Shown here piece by piece: positions 10,799 to 22,958 of a stretch of 64,000 nt of DNA (position 1 is the stretch's first letter; each line of letters begins with the position of its first letter). The DNA is from Antilocapra americana. Lineage: Eukaryota; Chordata; Mammalia; Artiodactyla; Antilocapridae. A program made the translations under genes and the position numbers. The stretch is taken from NCBI GenBank assembly GCA_007570785.1, contig ML662449.1:13709996-13773995 (forward strand). The letters run 5' to 3'. Below the pieces are notes generated by a model. It saw only the letters and a program-made list of their open reading frames with translations, did not search any database and was not told the DNA's origin.

Positions 10799-10993
10799 GC
10801 TCAGTCATGTTCAACTCTTTGTGACCCCATGGACTGTAGCCCTCCAAGCTCCTCTGTCCATGAAATTACCAGGCAAGAATACTGGAGTGGGTTACCATTT
10901 CCACCTCCAGAGGATCTTCCCAATCCAGGGACTGAACCCAGGTCTCCTGCATTGTGGGCAGATTCTTTACCGTCTAACCCACCAGAGAAGCTC
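10799..10993 (-). mobile_element. Bov-tA SINE
   Basis: Antisense full-length copy: tail GCTCAGTCATGTTCAACTC, middle GGCAAGAATACTGGAGTGGG, head GGACTGAACCCAGGTCTCC, ending ACCAGAGAAGCTCC. Confidence 0.9.
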
Positions 10994-11024
10994 CAACAGT
11001 AGTGGTATTAGTGATAATATGAAA

Positions 11025-11215
11025 TATTTACAAAGCACACACTCTGCCTCAGTCATTGTGTTAAGGGTTTTAATCAACACGACTACTTATGAAATAGGTA
11101 TCATTTTTATTTCTAGTTAAAAGAACAGAAAACTGAGACCTAAAAGATGTAACTTCCCACAAATAAGTGTTAAAATTATGCACCAATTCTAGGTCTGTCT
11201 GACTTTTAGCCATGT
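11025..11215 (+). repeat. MIR SINE fossil
   Basis: The order TTTACAAAGCACACACTCTG, GTGTTAAGGGTTTTAATCAA, a degraded core (ACTTATGAAATAGGTATCAT), AACAGAAAACTGAGACCTAA and ATTCTAGGTCTGTCTGACTT matches MIR. Confidence 0.65.
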
Positions 11216-11217
11216 TG

Positions 11218-11310
11218 TTAGTTCAGTTTTATCTTTGTGTTCCCAGGGACCTAGAAAAGTACCTGGAACATGGTAGTTTCTCAAGAAAACTTGATTAATG
11301 AATTAATGAA
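11218..11310 (+). repeat. L2 LINE 3'-end fossil
   Basis: The stretch CTTTGTGTTCCCAGGGACCT, then AAGTACCTGGAACATGGTAG and TTGATTAATGAATTAATGAA resembles the L2 3' terminus (consensus-like 'cagtgcctggcacatagtag ... aatgaatga'). Confidence 0.6.
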
Positions 11311-14060
11311 TATATGCCTTGAAACTTAGCAAATATTGAATTGCACCTTATATATGATATACATTAATTCCAAAAGTTTATAAAACAGTTTTTAGAAACA
11401 CAGATGAAATATTACCCATAACAGAATAATTTTAACGGGGCCAATGGTCACATCTGATAAGGCAAAGTCACTAAAAAGATGTAAAGGAGCAACAATAATG
11501 TTCATTTTCAAGTTACTTTAAAATGGTACATCTACAAAACTCATTAGTTATGTTATTGACTCAACAAAAACATTAGTAATGAAAGTTGCTTCCACCCCGA
11601 ATCAATTAAGTCTTCTTTACATCCTGCTCTCTATCCTCTTGTGTCTCTTTTATTACCATTGAACTAAAGAGAAACAGTGAAACAGCTTAAAGAGCCATTT
11701 CCCTTCTCAAAACCCTAAAAGGCTTTTTTTCATTTACCAGAAATAGCTATTTTCAAGCCAATTCAACTTTCAAAATCAAGTGTGCAGGCTAAAGAAATTA
11801 ATTTCTGGTTACGTCATAGAAAAGTGAAAGTTTTTGACAACTTTTTTAAAAAGCACTTTGTCTATGAACACACCTCTGTGAATACCAGCAGTTCTTTCCT
11901 ATTTTGAAAATTTCAGGATTAAGTAAATTGTGAGACTTTAACACAAGTAAAATAAAGGGGGAAATATGAAAAAGCTTTCCCTTTCCACTTGAATATTTTA
12001 AAATGCTGCTCAAAAACAAGAATCAAAAATTAATATGAGAGAATGAAAAGGTATTTTGTTTTACTTCTTAATTCTTCTATTACAACTCTGGGAAGATATG
12101 CAGCCAGGAAGATAAAGATATTTAAAGATATTCACTGAAGAGAAATGTGTAATACAGCAAACTGAGAAGGAGGGAGTATTTGAATTTATTTCCCTACAGA
12201 CTAACATTTAAAAGACATAAAAGTTCAGTGAAAAGATTTGCTGAACATTCTCATTAGTACTTGAAAACTACTTACCTCCTAATCCTCTAAGTAATACATT
12301 TCAACAGCCACTTTCAAATCAAAATCACCCAGTTAGTGCATATCCTTTGCCCAAACACAAAGCTGTCAGCCATTTATCAGCTCTCTAACCCCTTGTTATC
12401 TATCATCATTTTTATAAAAGTTGTGTAACTATGTCTATTCATTTGCTTTAACAATAAAAACAGACTAAATCAAACACAGAAGATTACTTAAAAGTTTTCC
12501 TCAAGCATGTCATAGATTCTGCCGTGGTAATGTATATTCAGAGTGGTTTTTATTACAGAATAGGCCATGCAATGTACAACAAACCCAAAACCAAACACAC
12601 AACAACCACACCCCAGGGCTAAATCACAGTGTGATAGAGAAAGTTACATTCTTCTTTAGTCTTAGTTTCCTTATCAGTACAATGGAAACAATTCTAGAAC
12701 TTCGAGGTTACTCAGTTGGACACAACTGAGTGACTAACACACACAGAAGAGGTATGGATGAGGAGGGGTAGGGGGTTAATAACAGGCTTTTATGACAGCT
12801 GACTCAAGGGTAATAGGATGATTCTGATCTTTCCTGAAAAAAAAGGAAGAGCAGCTACAACCTCATGCCTTATTTCTCCCTGGTCCAACAGTGTATAAAT
12901 GATATGTATCATCATGTGATGTTTTAATGTCAATAACAATAGTATCACAACTGTAAAACACACATAGTGTTAAGAATCTTTCATAAAATAGAATATCTAT
13001 GAAACACAGAGCATTTAAAAGTAGTGTCCCATTCATGGGTTAGTACATTAACATTCTGCTTTGTTCTATTTATCTCTTCAGTAGTTCCAGAGCACATCAA
13101 TTAATGTATTGAAATACGGAATTAAAAGTACTTTTTTACACAGTGATTTCACACTTGAACCCATATAACTTTGCTCTACTTAGATGTCATATCCTATAGT
13201 ATTTAGTAGATTTTCACAAGTTTATGTTACTAAATTATGCTCAATGAGATGTCCTCCTTCATTCGATCCTTTTGCAAAAGTAAATTCAACACGATTGGAA
13301 TGATTCAAAGGAGAAATAAAACATTTGTTTCCTATGCACCACTTTCAAGAAGGCTGAAGCTGAGACATATTTGTCCCCACCATTTTTTTTTTTTGAGCTT
13401 GTAAGATATTGCTTAGGAAAGTAATTATTCTTGTGCTTAGTTTTCATATGTGTAAGGACTATTTTAGAACGTTAAGAAATAGAGAAAATGTTCAAGAAAA
13501 AATAATAAATATAAAAATATACAAACAGCTATGTTTTTTGGATCTGGACTTTGAATTCATTACCAGAATTTTTATTTTAAGCTATAGCAGTTATAAGCTA
13601 TCAATATCAATAAAATATTTATCAAAAATCCATTTTAAATTTACCTTCCTATATTAACATCAATAAAATACCATATATCAATTTAAAAACACATCTTGTT
13701 TTTAGTCAAACAAGGCTAACAAAATGAGACTCAGGACAAGAATTCCACAAACCTCAGCTTTCCACAGAAAAAGCACTTTAAATTTTCCTGTGGGTAGAAT
13801 GCAGGAAGCAATAAAAGAAGTGTTCCAGTTGATCTTAACTGGAATAAGTTTAAAAATACTCTCAAATTATTTGGACTTTATATACCATGAAACAAACATC
13901 TTGCATTGTTATAAAATGCTACATCTCTAAAAATAATGCAACTAAGGTCCTTACTGCTCATTAAGGACTCAAGTGTGTAGAACAGTGAATACTGAAACAT
14001 TTCATCATTTATAACAATGATTGCACAGTAAATCCTATAACCTATAAAAATGGAACTTAC
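11311..14060. other. EHBP1 intron
   Basis: Mostly unique AT-rich sequence. A MIR-like antisense fragment lies at about 12645-12705 (CTTAGTTTCCTTATCAGTAC). A 20-base hairpin-forming Bov-tA tail remnant lies at 12711-12730. No further exon was recognised. Confidence 0.4.
12711..12746 (+). mobile_element. Bov-tA 3'-tail remnant
   Basis: CTCAGTTGGACACAACTGAG followed by TGACTAACACACACA is the last ~36 bases of a Bov-tA with the CA-rich tail; no body remains. The first 20 bases form a perfect 8-bp-arm palindrome around GACA. Confidence 0.65.
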
Positions 14061-14156
14061 CTTAAAAAGTGTCACAGTGATTTCAATGTTTTCAGGAACA
14101 GGCCATACGACAACACCACGGTATGGATTTTTTATTCCAGGCTGCCAGCTATGAGC
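14061..14156 (-). CDS. EHBP1: EHBP1 coding exon, residues 55-86
   Basis: On the minus strand the acceptor TTTTTGGTAG precedes GCTCATAGC, and GTAAGT follows ...CTTTTTAAG. The 96 bases are exactly 32 codons, AHSWQPGIKNPYRGVVVWPV followed by PENIEITVTLFK, an uninterrupted match to my memory of the EHBP1 NT-C2 domain (beta-strand-rich, with the WPVPENIEITVTLF core). Both flanking introns are phase 0, so skipping this exon would keep the frame but remove the middle of the C2 fold. A polypyrimidine tract of 13 T on the minus strand sits directly before the acceptor. Confidence 0.95.
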
Positions 14157-14324
14157 CTACCAAAAAAAAAAAAAGTCTTCAACTTGAAGTATAGAAAATG
14201 CAATATTAATAATTTGCAAAGATATATTGACCCTATTTAACTATCTGTTAGATCTGTCTCCCTAAAACAAAAATGATTAGTCAAACAGAACTTTTCAAGC
14301 ATCGAACTTACTTGGGCCATGATA

Positions 14325-14521
14325 GTTGGTGGCTCAGACGATAAAGAATCTGCCTGCAGTGCAGGAGACCTGGGTTCAATCCCTTGGTCAGCAAGATCTC
14401 CTAGAGGAGGAAATGGCAACCTATTCCAGTATTCTTGCCTGGAGAATTCCATGGATAAAGGAGCCTGGTAGGCTACAGTACATAGGGTTGCAAATAGTTG
14501 GACACAACTGAGCAACTAACA
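14325..14521 (+). mobile_element. Bov-tA SINE
   Basis: Sense copy: head GTTGGTGGCTCAGACGATAA, B-box region GAGACCTGGGTTCAATCCC, then TTCTTGCCTGGAGAATTCCA, and tail GTTGGACACAACTGAGCAAC. Confidence 0.9.
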
Positions 14522-14711
14522 GTTACTTATGACAGTTATATCATATGTAAGCTACAGATTACTATCTGTAAACAAACATTTATCCTCTCCTATACACATA
14601 CACACAAAGATAGAAAAATGAGATGCCTCATATTTTCAAAAGCTATTTCAAATTTAAGAAAAATCTTATCAGGAGAAATATTTTAAAAATTATTCTGTGA
14701 TCTCAGAACTT

Positions 14712-15350
14712 AAAGGCAAATTCAAATAAATGGGGAAACAATGGAAATAGTGACAGACTTCATTTTCTTGGACTCCAAAATCACTGTGGACAGTGACTGC
14801 AGCCATGAAATTAAAAGTCGCTTGTTGCTTGAAAGGAAAGCAACGACAAACCTAGACAGTGTTTTAAAAAGCAGAGACATTACTTTCCTACAAAATTCCA
14901 TTTAGTCAAAGCTATGGTTTTTCCAGTAGTCATGTATGGATATGAGAGCTGGACAATAAAAAAAAGCTGAGCGCTGAAGAATTGATGCCTTCGAACTGTG
15001 GTACTGGAGAAGACTCTTGAGAGTCCCTTGGGCAGCAAGGAGATCAAACTAGTTAATCTTAAAGGAAATCAACCCTGAATATTTATTGGAAGGACTGATT
15101 CTAAAGCTGAAGCTCTAACAGTTTGGCCACCTGATGCGAACAGCCGACTCATTGGAAAAGACCTCAATGCTGAGAAAGATTGAGAGCAGGAGGAGAAGGG
15201 GGTGACAGAGGATGAGATATTGGATGGCATCATCGACTCCATGAGTCTGAGCAAACTCCAGGAGACAATGAAGTACACAGAACCCCGGCATGTTGCAGTC
15301 CATGGGATCACAAAGAGTTGGAAACAGCTTGACCGACTAAACAATAACAA
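14712..15350 (+). mobile_element. BovB LINE 3' end
   Basis: Decayed sense copy of the BovB ORF C-terminus: GACTCCAAAATCACTGTGGA, CATGAAATTAAAAGTCGCTT, TGAGAGTCCCTTGGGCAGC, and the terminal GTTGGAAACAGCTTGACCG. Frameshifts and stops break the frame. Confidence 0.9.
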
Positions 15351-15689
15351 ATCAGAGAAAAGTAGACTTAAGAAGGTGACAAGAGCAGAACATAAAGAGG
15401 TGAATCAGATAATTTAAACATGGGAAGAGTTTTCTAGGGAGATGGACCAGCAACTGGAAAGGTGCTGAGGCAGTTAGATAACAATAAGGCCAATATGGCT
15501 GGGGCAGAGCGGTTAAAGAGAAGAGCAGCAGAAGACTAAGAAAGGGGCCCAGTCATACAAGGTTCTGGCAGGCCATCCAAAGAGTCTGGCTTGTAGTTTG
15601 AGAGAGATGAGAAGCCACTGGAGGATTTTAACAGAAGAATGATGATCCAAGTTACGTTTTTTTTAGCTCTAGCAAATCTGTTTAGAATA

Positions 15690-15810
15690 GACTCCAGGTG
15701 TTTGAGCAAACTCCAGGAGAAACAGTGAAGGACAGGGAAGCCTGGCATGCCGCAGTCCATGGGGTCGCAAAGAGTTGGGCACGACTGAGTGACTGAACAG
15801 CAACGACAAC
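15690..15810 (+). mobile_element. BovB LINE terminal fragment
   Basis: Last ~115 bases of BovB (TTTGAGCAAACTCCAGGAGA ... AGAGTTGGGCACGACTGAGT) ending in GAACAGCAACGACAAC. It is inserted in the L2 fossil. Confidence 0.85.
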
Positions 15811-16674
15811 CAGATATAAGAGAGGAAACAGGGAGACAATAAAGAAGCTATACAACAATCTCAAAGAGAGCTGATGGTGACTTGGCTTAGGGTGGTATAA
15901 AAGCAGTATGAAGTGATCAGATTTCATATAATTTTTTTACTTTCAAGACAGAATCAATAAGATTTTCTGTATGAAAGAAAGTAGCCAAGGATGACTGTAT
16001 GTTTTTTGCCCTTGAGCAAGTACAAAATAGGAATTGCTATTAACAGATTTGAGATAAAACTGCAGAAGGATCAGGTTTGGAAAATCAGATTAGGAACTTG
16101 ATTTTATACACATTTTATCTAAGGTGCTGTTTAACTAGGCAGCTGGATATACGTGCATGGAGTTATAAATCTGGGAATTATCAGCATACAGGTGATACTT
16201 AAAGCTTAAGGATGGATGTAATCCCAAGGGAGTAACAGGAGGGAGGAAGAGAAAGAGAGAGAGAGGAGGAGAAAATGAAGGTTCAAGAACTGAACTTTGG
16301 AGCACAACAATAACAGGTCCAGGAAATGAGGAGGAATCAGTAAAGAAAGGTCAATAACTAGAAGGAAAACCAGAGGCAAGTGGTTATTCTGAAAGTCTGG
16401 TGGAGAATATATTTTAAGGAGACATGAACAATTATCTGTGCCAAATCTTGGTGAGAGGTCAAGAGGATGAGGTCTGGAAAATGACCCCTGGATTTAACAA
16501 AGCCGAAGCCATTACTGACTTCACAGGAGTCGTTTCAGTGGAGTAGTGAGGGTAAACACCTGACTGGATCAGCATGGGTTCAAGAAAGAACAGGAAGAAA
16601 GAAACTGAAGCTAGCAAGCACATTCAACTTCTCTGGGCTATTTTGCTGAAAGAGAGAAATAGGTTAGTGCTAGT

Positions 16675-17412
16675 ACAAGAAAGTGAAGAACTAAAGAGCC
16701 TCTTGATGAAAGTGAAAGAGGAGAGTGAAAAAGTTGGCTTAAAGCTCAACATTCAGAAAACTAAGATCATGGCATCTGGTCCCATCGCTTCATGGCAAAT
16801 AGATGGGGAGACAGTGGAAACAGTGGCTGACTTTATTTTTCTGGGCTCCAAAATCACTGCAAATGGTGACTGCAGCCATGAAATTAAAAGTTGATTACTC
16901 CTTGGAAGGGAAGATATGACCAACCTAGACAGCATATTAAAAAGCAGAGACATTACTTGCCAACAAAGGTCTGTCTAGTCAAGGCTATAGTTTTTCCAGT
17001 AGTCGGGTATAGATGTGAGAGTTGGACTATAAAGAAAGCTGAGCTCTGAAGAATTGATGCTTTTGAACTATGGTGTTAGAGAAGACTCTTGAGAGTCCCT
17101 TGGACTGCAAGGAGATCCAATCAGTCCATCCTAAAGGAGATCAGTCCTGGGTGTTCATTGGAAGGACTGATGTTGAAGCTGAAACTCCAATCCTTTGGCC
17201 ACCTGATGCAAAGAGCTGATTCATTGGAAAAGACCCTGATGCTGGGAAAGATTGAGGGCAGGAGGAGAAGGGGACGACAGAAGGTGAGATGGCTAGATGG
17301 CATCACCGATTCGATGGACATGGGTTTGGTAATGGATAGGGAGGCCTCGCATGCTGCAGTTCATGGGGTCGCAAGGAGTCGGACATGACTGAGCGACTGA
17401 ACTGAACTGAAA
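16675..17412 (+). mobile_element. BovB LINE 3' end
   Basis: It begins AAGAAAGTGAAGAACTAAAG and continues through the BovB C-terminal ORF, with peptide traces LNIQKTKIMASGP and DGETVETVADFIFLGSKIT, to GAGCGACTGAACTGAACTGA. Stops break the frame (for example after HEIKS). It is inserted in the same L2 fossil. Confidence 0.92.
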
Positions 17413-17689
17413 TACGAGAAATATTGTCAGACCAGAATTTTTCTCAAGTAAGTGAGAAATATTTTTAGGGTGATGGGAAACACTCAGTTGAAAGGGAAAT
17501 TTTAACAGTGCAGAAGAGAAATAATTGCTAGAGTAATGTCTTTAACAGCATGAAAGGAGACAGATTGGCTTGTGCTGAGAGCACAGATCATTCTTCCGTA
17601 ATAATAGAAAAGAAGTTAGAGTACGTGAGTGCAGACGCATGTTGGGGAGCAGATTTAACACATCTGAGAGGACACTGAGGGGACATCTG

Positions 17690-17762
17690 AGGACACTGAG
17701 ACACAGACTTGACCAAGACCACACAGCAAGTAAGTGGCAGAAATTGGATTTGAATCCAGGAA
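17690..17762 (+). repeat. MIR SINE fossil (3' part)
   Basis: GACACTGAGACACAGACTTG ... CACACAGCAAGTAAGTGGCA ... GGATTTGAATCCAGG is the conserved MIR 3' half. Confidence 0.8.
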
Positions 17763-19714
17763 GTGGAACTGAGAAGTGATCAAGATCACAGAAACTTATG
17801 TCCATGTAAATCTTATCATATCTTGGTTAAAACACCAGCAGAATACTGTAAGTCAACTACACTTTAATAAAAAATAGAGACTTAGCACACCACAGCCAAT
17901 GGTAAAGAATGGAGTTTTGTTGATTAAAAAACACCTCCAGAGATTGTTCTATTCCCCTACCTTATTTCTATGCCTGTTGACAGTCCTAGAACACAACTCC
18001 ACAGAGTAAACAATCTGAATTTTGAAAAGTAAATTGCTGCCATCTTAGATAATCTCTAATTAGAACTCCTCTCTGTACAGTCCACATACTTAATTCTAAA
18101 GATTTGTGACAACTGTAATTCTCGTGTGTTCTAATGATAGATCAAGCTATTTCTCTAGTATTTTCAAAGTTCCCATAATTATATTTTCATAATCTCCCCA
18201 TACATTGAAAAAGACTATAATAATTGAATTTTTCTTATTAGCTACAGTAGAAAAGATAGTATTTGAACAATTCTGAATTTTAAAAAGTACCATCAAAGAA
18301 TTTTAGACCTAAAAATATCCTTAGGAGATCTAATCAGGTCCAGATAATGAAACGGAAGCAATAAAGAGTAAATGTCTTGCCTGAACCCATAATAATAATC
18401 TGTAGGAGAACCAGCTCCATGATTTTCAAGTTCAGGGTTCTTCACCCAACCAACATCACAGCCAGCTCTATTTCTGATTCACACAGTAGTCAAGAAAATA
18501 GTCTTCAATCCCTAAAGTCTTAACATTTATATACATGAGACAGAGATCAAAAGTGTGAAAAGCAGGGAATGTGGAGACCAACCAAAAACTGGGCAGAATT
18601 AGAAGACGGTGATATTAGGTAATTACCTAATGCTGCTCCTCTAAATGACCTCTTTCAATTCTCATTCTAGGATCAGGAAATGGTAATTAAACTGCTGAAC
18701 AAAACTACTATCTGCTTAACAAACTAAAATCTTTTTTCTTTTTTTAAATAAAAAGAGATAGAAGGGTGCTAGTTCCCAAGTTGCTAGTATGCCGCCATTC
18801 TATCCAGCAACTCTTCCCAGTGAGAGAAAAAGTCCATCTAAGTCAGAGCTCTGGCTTTCTGATGGTCTTTTTAGTGACTGTACAAACTAGCTATGTTAGG
18901 ACACAGTAACAGTATCAATTAGTCCAGCTTAGTATCTGACAATGTTAGCTTCATAATGTCAGCTAATTATTATATATTAGAAAAAGAATGAAAAGTCTAA
19001 TACAGGCAACTAAAAATAGCTGTGGTACTAAACACCTAATTGTATAGATTCATGGAGACAGTAATTTTAGGTTCTTAGGAACTTTATTTTTAAAAAGTAC
19101 CACATGTTGGCAATCATCAGCACTCCAGGAATCCTGATCAGTTTTTAATCAGAGTAATAGAAAGGATTTCCCAGAAAGTAATTCAGTATAAAACACATAC
19201 TCCTATTTAGCTCCTTAATATACTCCAGAAAGGCAGGTTATTTAATCATTTGCCAGCATCCTAGTACAGTTAATGGTAGAAAGGATGAAGCCATATTCAG
19301 TTTCACTCATATAAATTGTTTCAACTTTTAATCATATCAGAGATCCTTTAGCAAAGGCAGACCTAGGGAAAAGGTACCATTTATCAATTTTGAGAACTGA
19401 CTCTATAAGATGTCTTATTTTCAAATTATTTCATATCATACCTTATGTAAAAGACCTGAACCTAATATGCAACTAAATACAGAGTAAATATTCACTTGTT
19501 TCTTCTGAAATAGTTCACTGAATACATATAGCTGTCATTTAGTTTTTAAATTGATGATTTTCAATTTATAAAACTTCATCTATCCATACGATGTCACATG
19601 TAAAGTTGTCTTAGAGCTGTCCACATCATGGCCTTAGTCAAAGATCTACCACTACACCCATCCCTTCATGATACCACAGCATATTGTTAAAGGCTATACA
19701 AGTGCACGCTGCTA
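17763..19714. other. EHBP1 intron
   Basis: Mostly unique sequence. A short L1-tail-like stretch lies at 17845-17878 (GTAAGTCAACTACACTTTAA). A MIR-like or other ancient repeat lies at about 18300-18450. No exon was recognised. Confidence 0.4.
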
Positions 19715-19925
19715 TATTAAAAATGGATAGCCAACAAGGACTTACTATATATAGCAAAGAGAACTCTGTTCAATGTTACCTGGCAGTCTTGACGGGAGGG
19801 GAGTTTGGGAGAGGATGGATACACGGATCTGTATGACTCAGTGCTGTGGCTGTCCACTTGAAACTTTCATAATGTTGTTAATCAGCCATACTTCAATACA
19901 AAATTAAAGTTTAAAACAACAACAA
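19715..19925 (+). mobile_element. L1 LINE 3' end
   Basis: AAAATGGATAGCCAACAAGG, TCTGTTCAATGTTACCTGGC, GGGAGGGGAGTTTGGGAGAG and AATCAGCCATACTTCAATAC match the ruminant L1 3'UTR, with an A-rich end. Confidence 0.85.
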
Positions 19926-21013
19926 AAACACAGCTTATAGCAAGAAAGTAGAAGTGGTAATGCTATCCAAAAGCTGGTGAGGACTTTCAAGCTCTTTTTT
20001 CCCTTTGGAATTCTCCCATGTCTTTGTGACTTTAAATTCCTAGTTTGAAAACTAGGTTTAAGGCAACAGACTACTCTGCCATAACTTTTCTTGTCCATTA
20101 CAATTTTCCTGTTTCCTTTGTCCAACACTATACTGAAAAATAGTTTATTTAAGCAAATACAATTCAACTGCTGCCTGAAAATCTTTGCTATAAATGCCAT
20201 GACTTGAAGATAAGAGGTAGGAAAACTGCCTACTGTGATAATTACTCATGGTAATTATTTTGTAATTATTTTCTCAATAAAAATGATTCTGCAATGGGTT
20301 CTTTTTATATTTAATTACAAAAATAGACATGTACCCAAATAAGGTGAGCAAAACACTGATAACTAAACTTTAAATCAAATAAGGCAATGTGCTTTATCAT
20401 TTTACTGTCTAATCTGTTAGCTGGGTATCAGTTATAAGTTTCAATCCACCAATATAAAAAAGGTAGATAACCAACCACACTTCAATATAATAATTTTTAA
20501 AAGGCAGATATATTAAAAAACAGGCAAGATAAATAGTAAGTGATACACAAGACCAAAGAGAATGAATTACTGTGTAGTTCAAACTCTTTTCAGAAACAAA
20601 GCTAAAAGTAAAAAACCAGACTATTTTCTACACAACGGTTGTAGAGATCTATTTTCCCTGTAAGTGATTTCAATGGGACTTAGCAGCAAATAATGTGTAT
20701 TTCAAAGGAAAGATGTCAGAAACAGAAGAGTGTTTCAGATGAAAACAATGGTTTTATTCTTTGGATTTAATACAACTGATAGTTAATTTTAAAAAACAAT
20801 AGCTGGGGACAAGCTGGCATTTTTTTTTTTTAAGAGTTCGGATCTCAAGCTCCTCAAAGTTTTTTTAAAAAGTGATTTGTTTAATTTTCACATAATATCA
20901 TAATCATTTCTTTTATAGCTTCTAGAACTGGTTTTTACATCCTTATTCAGCTGTTGTATATACAATGTATAAAACAGCATTTCACATATACATGAATATA
21001 TTATGTAAATTTC
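19926..21013. other. EHBP1 intron, nothing firm
   Basis: AT-rich, no exon and no clear repeat signature. A small L1-tail-like AACCACACTTCAATATAATA near 20470 is too short to call. Confidence 0.4.
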
Positions 21014-21049
21014 AGGCAGATTCTTTACCAATGAGCTATCAGGGAATCC
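21014..21049 (-). mobile_element. Bov-tA head fragment (antisense)
   Basis: AGGCAGATTCTTTACCAATG ... CAGGGAATCC is only the tRNA-like head. It faces the sense Bov-tA that begins 22 bases further on, forming an inverted repeat. Confidence 0.75.
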
Positions 21050-21070
21050 TGTAAGCTTATTATAGCATAT

Positions 21071-21287
21071 GGGTTTCCCTGATGGCTCAGTGGTAAAGAA
21101 TCCACTTGCAATGCAGAAGACTCAAGTTTGATTTCTGGGTCAGGAAGATCCCCTGGAAAAGGAAATGCCAAACCACTCTAGTAGTACTCTTGCCTGGGAA
21201 ATCCCATGGACAGAGGAACCTGTGGGGCTACAGTCCATGGGGTCCCAAAGAGTTGGACATCACTAGAGTGACTAAATAACAACAATA
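21071..21287 (+). mobile_element. Bov-tA SINE
   Basis: Sense copy from GGGTTTCCCTGATGGCTCAG through GAAGATCCCCTGGAAAAGG to AGAGTTGGACATCACTAGAG and a CAA-rich tail. Confidence 0.9.
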
Positions 21288-21999
21288 ATAAGCTTAATAC
21301 ATTGTGAGTTCTCATAACTTTTCAAAAGTACATCTATAATGTTTCAAGAGAAATATACAATGATTCTAAAATATCCAGAAGGGATCTGAAATATTAGAAG
21401 CATCACAACTGGAAAATAAGTCCAATAAGAAATAGTTTCTTCTGGAAAATATTGTATTCTGAGAAAAATCAATCTGTACCCCACATTTTTTTTAATTATT
21501 TTTTATTTTTTTAATTGGAGGCTAATTTCACCATTTAGATTCAATCAATATTTAATACGATGTAAAAAAGAATGTGTATCTAAAAGTTATCTAACTTTGA
21601 AAATGCGATAAAATTAAATGTACACTTAATTTCAACTATAAATATTCTGAATTGACTTTTAATCTAAAGCATTTCAGTATGTTTCATAATGTTTTTAAAA
21701 AACAATTAGTATCTAGTTACTATGAGGGGAAATCACTTTCTGTTGACAGCTAAAAACATTTAGGGTCTAATGTTTATATTTATAGACAGATTCCACTATT
21801 ATACTTACTGGATGACCTAATATTGTTCCTTTCCATATAAGCTTAAGACCCACTCAGAAAAACTGATAGAAGACCCTAAGTCTATTTTCAGAATTCTTTT
21901 TTATACGTAAATAGATAAGAAAATATTACAAATCCAAAATACCCTATCTCCAAACTACGTATGTATGCTTTGGAGAAGATGCTATTCATTAGGTGAAGG
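21288..21999. other. EHBP1 intron
   Basis: Nothing firm. TTTTTTTAATTGGAGGCTAATTT near 21510 resembles an antisense L1 tail remnant. Confidence 0.35.
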
Positions 22000-22275
22000 A
22001 ACTGGACCTTTCCTCTATCGCTGGTGGGGTATGCTGAAAGTTAAAAATGTACCTACCCTATTGCTCAGTGATTCTACTCCTACTTATTTGTGCAAGAGAA
22101 AATATTTATCCCCCAAAATACTTGTACAGTAATGTTTAAAGAAATCTACTCACAATAGTGAATATGCAGAATACTCACTGGAAACAAGCCATACTTTCAT
22201 CAACAGATGTATAATCGAATTGCAATATATTCACATGATGGAATAATACTCCACAAAGAAAAAAATTAACTACCA
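22000..22275 (+). mobile_element. Old L1 LINE 3' region
   Basis: The order GTGGGGTATGCTGAAAGTTA, TTGCTCAGTGATTCTACTCC, ACTGGAAACAAGCCATACTT, ATCAACAGATGTATAATCG and GATGGAATAATACTCCACAA is the diverged L1 3' block encoding 'amplicon-style' QKTTWKW / NPST text in older L1s. It is strongly decayed. Confidence 0.7.
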
Positions 22276-22958
22276 GTATTCACAAATTTTTTATTTTTGA
22301 AATTTAATTAAAATTTAATTTCAGGTAAAATAAATCAAGTTTTTCTTTACATAAATCTACTTATGAAGAAACCAACATTCAATAAACATGCTTGTAATTA
22401 TTGTGTGCCTATAAACACATGCTCAATTTTACTTGTCTGAAGACTGGAATTTTAAAAATATCTAAAATTGTTCTTGAACATTTAAAAATTCTGTTCCACT
22501 CCCCCACAAAGCCAAAAGAACAAAAGATTAAAGCCTGTGAAAAATCAAACTCCTTCTCTTCTGTAACCTAGCAAATGGACTCAGATAACTCATCATTAAT
22601 TATGTGTGCCTTAACTCCATCTTCTATCTGAATAAAGTAATTCTAGATATAATTTTTAAGTGATCTTTACTTACTCATTAGTTCATGACATCCTAGCATA
22701 GACAAGTTAAATAACTATTATGTTATTTAAGGCCACCAAATCCAAAATCAAAACTCAGTTATCTGGCTCCTGTTTAGAACTATAATACCAAGACTACATA
22801 GAGTATCTAATCAATCATTGTAGTAAATCAGATTATAAGAATAACCCAAAATATCAAAAAATATTTTAAAATATTCTTCACTGAGGCCAGAGAAGCTTAA
22901 TAATTGGACCAAAAGTTACATTCAACATTTGGGTAAGAAATTTAGAAAACAGACAAAC
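22276..22958. other. EHBP1 intron, nothing recognised
   Basis: AT-rich, no repeat or exon signature that I can support. Confidence 0.4.

Larger units (their letters stand above)
15440..17690 (-). mobile_element. L2-clade LINE fossil, split by two BovB pieces
   Basis: Segments 15440-15689, 15811-16671 and 17412-17690 read, as reverse complement, like the 3' half of an L2-type reverse transcriptase gene and downstream region. Landmarks on the plus strand are GAGAAGCCACTGGAGGATTT, AGTAGCCAAGGATGACTGTA, GGGAATTATCAGCATACAGG and TTTCAGTGGAGTAGTGAGGG. These follow the same order as an L2 consensus I know, so this looks like one old element. Naming is from memory and should be checked with RepeatMasker. 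Confidence 0.6.
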
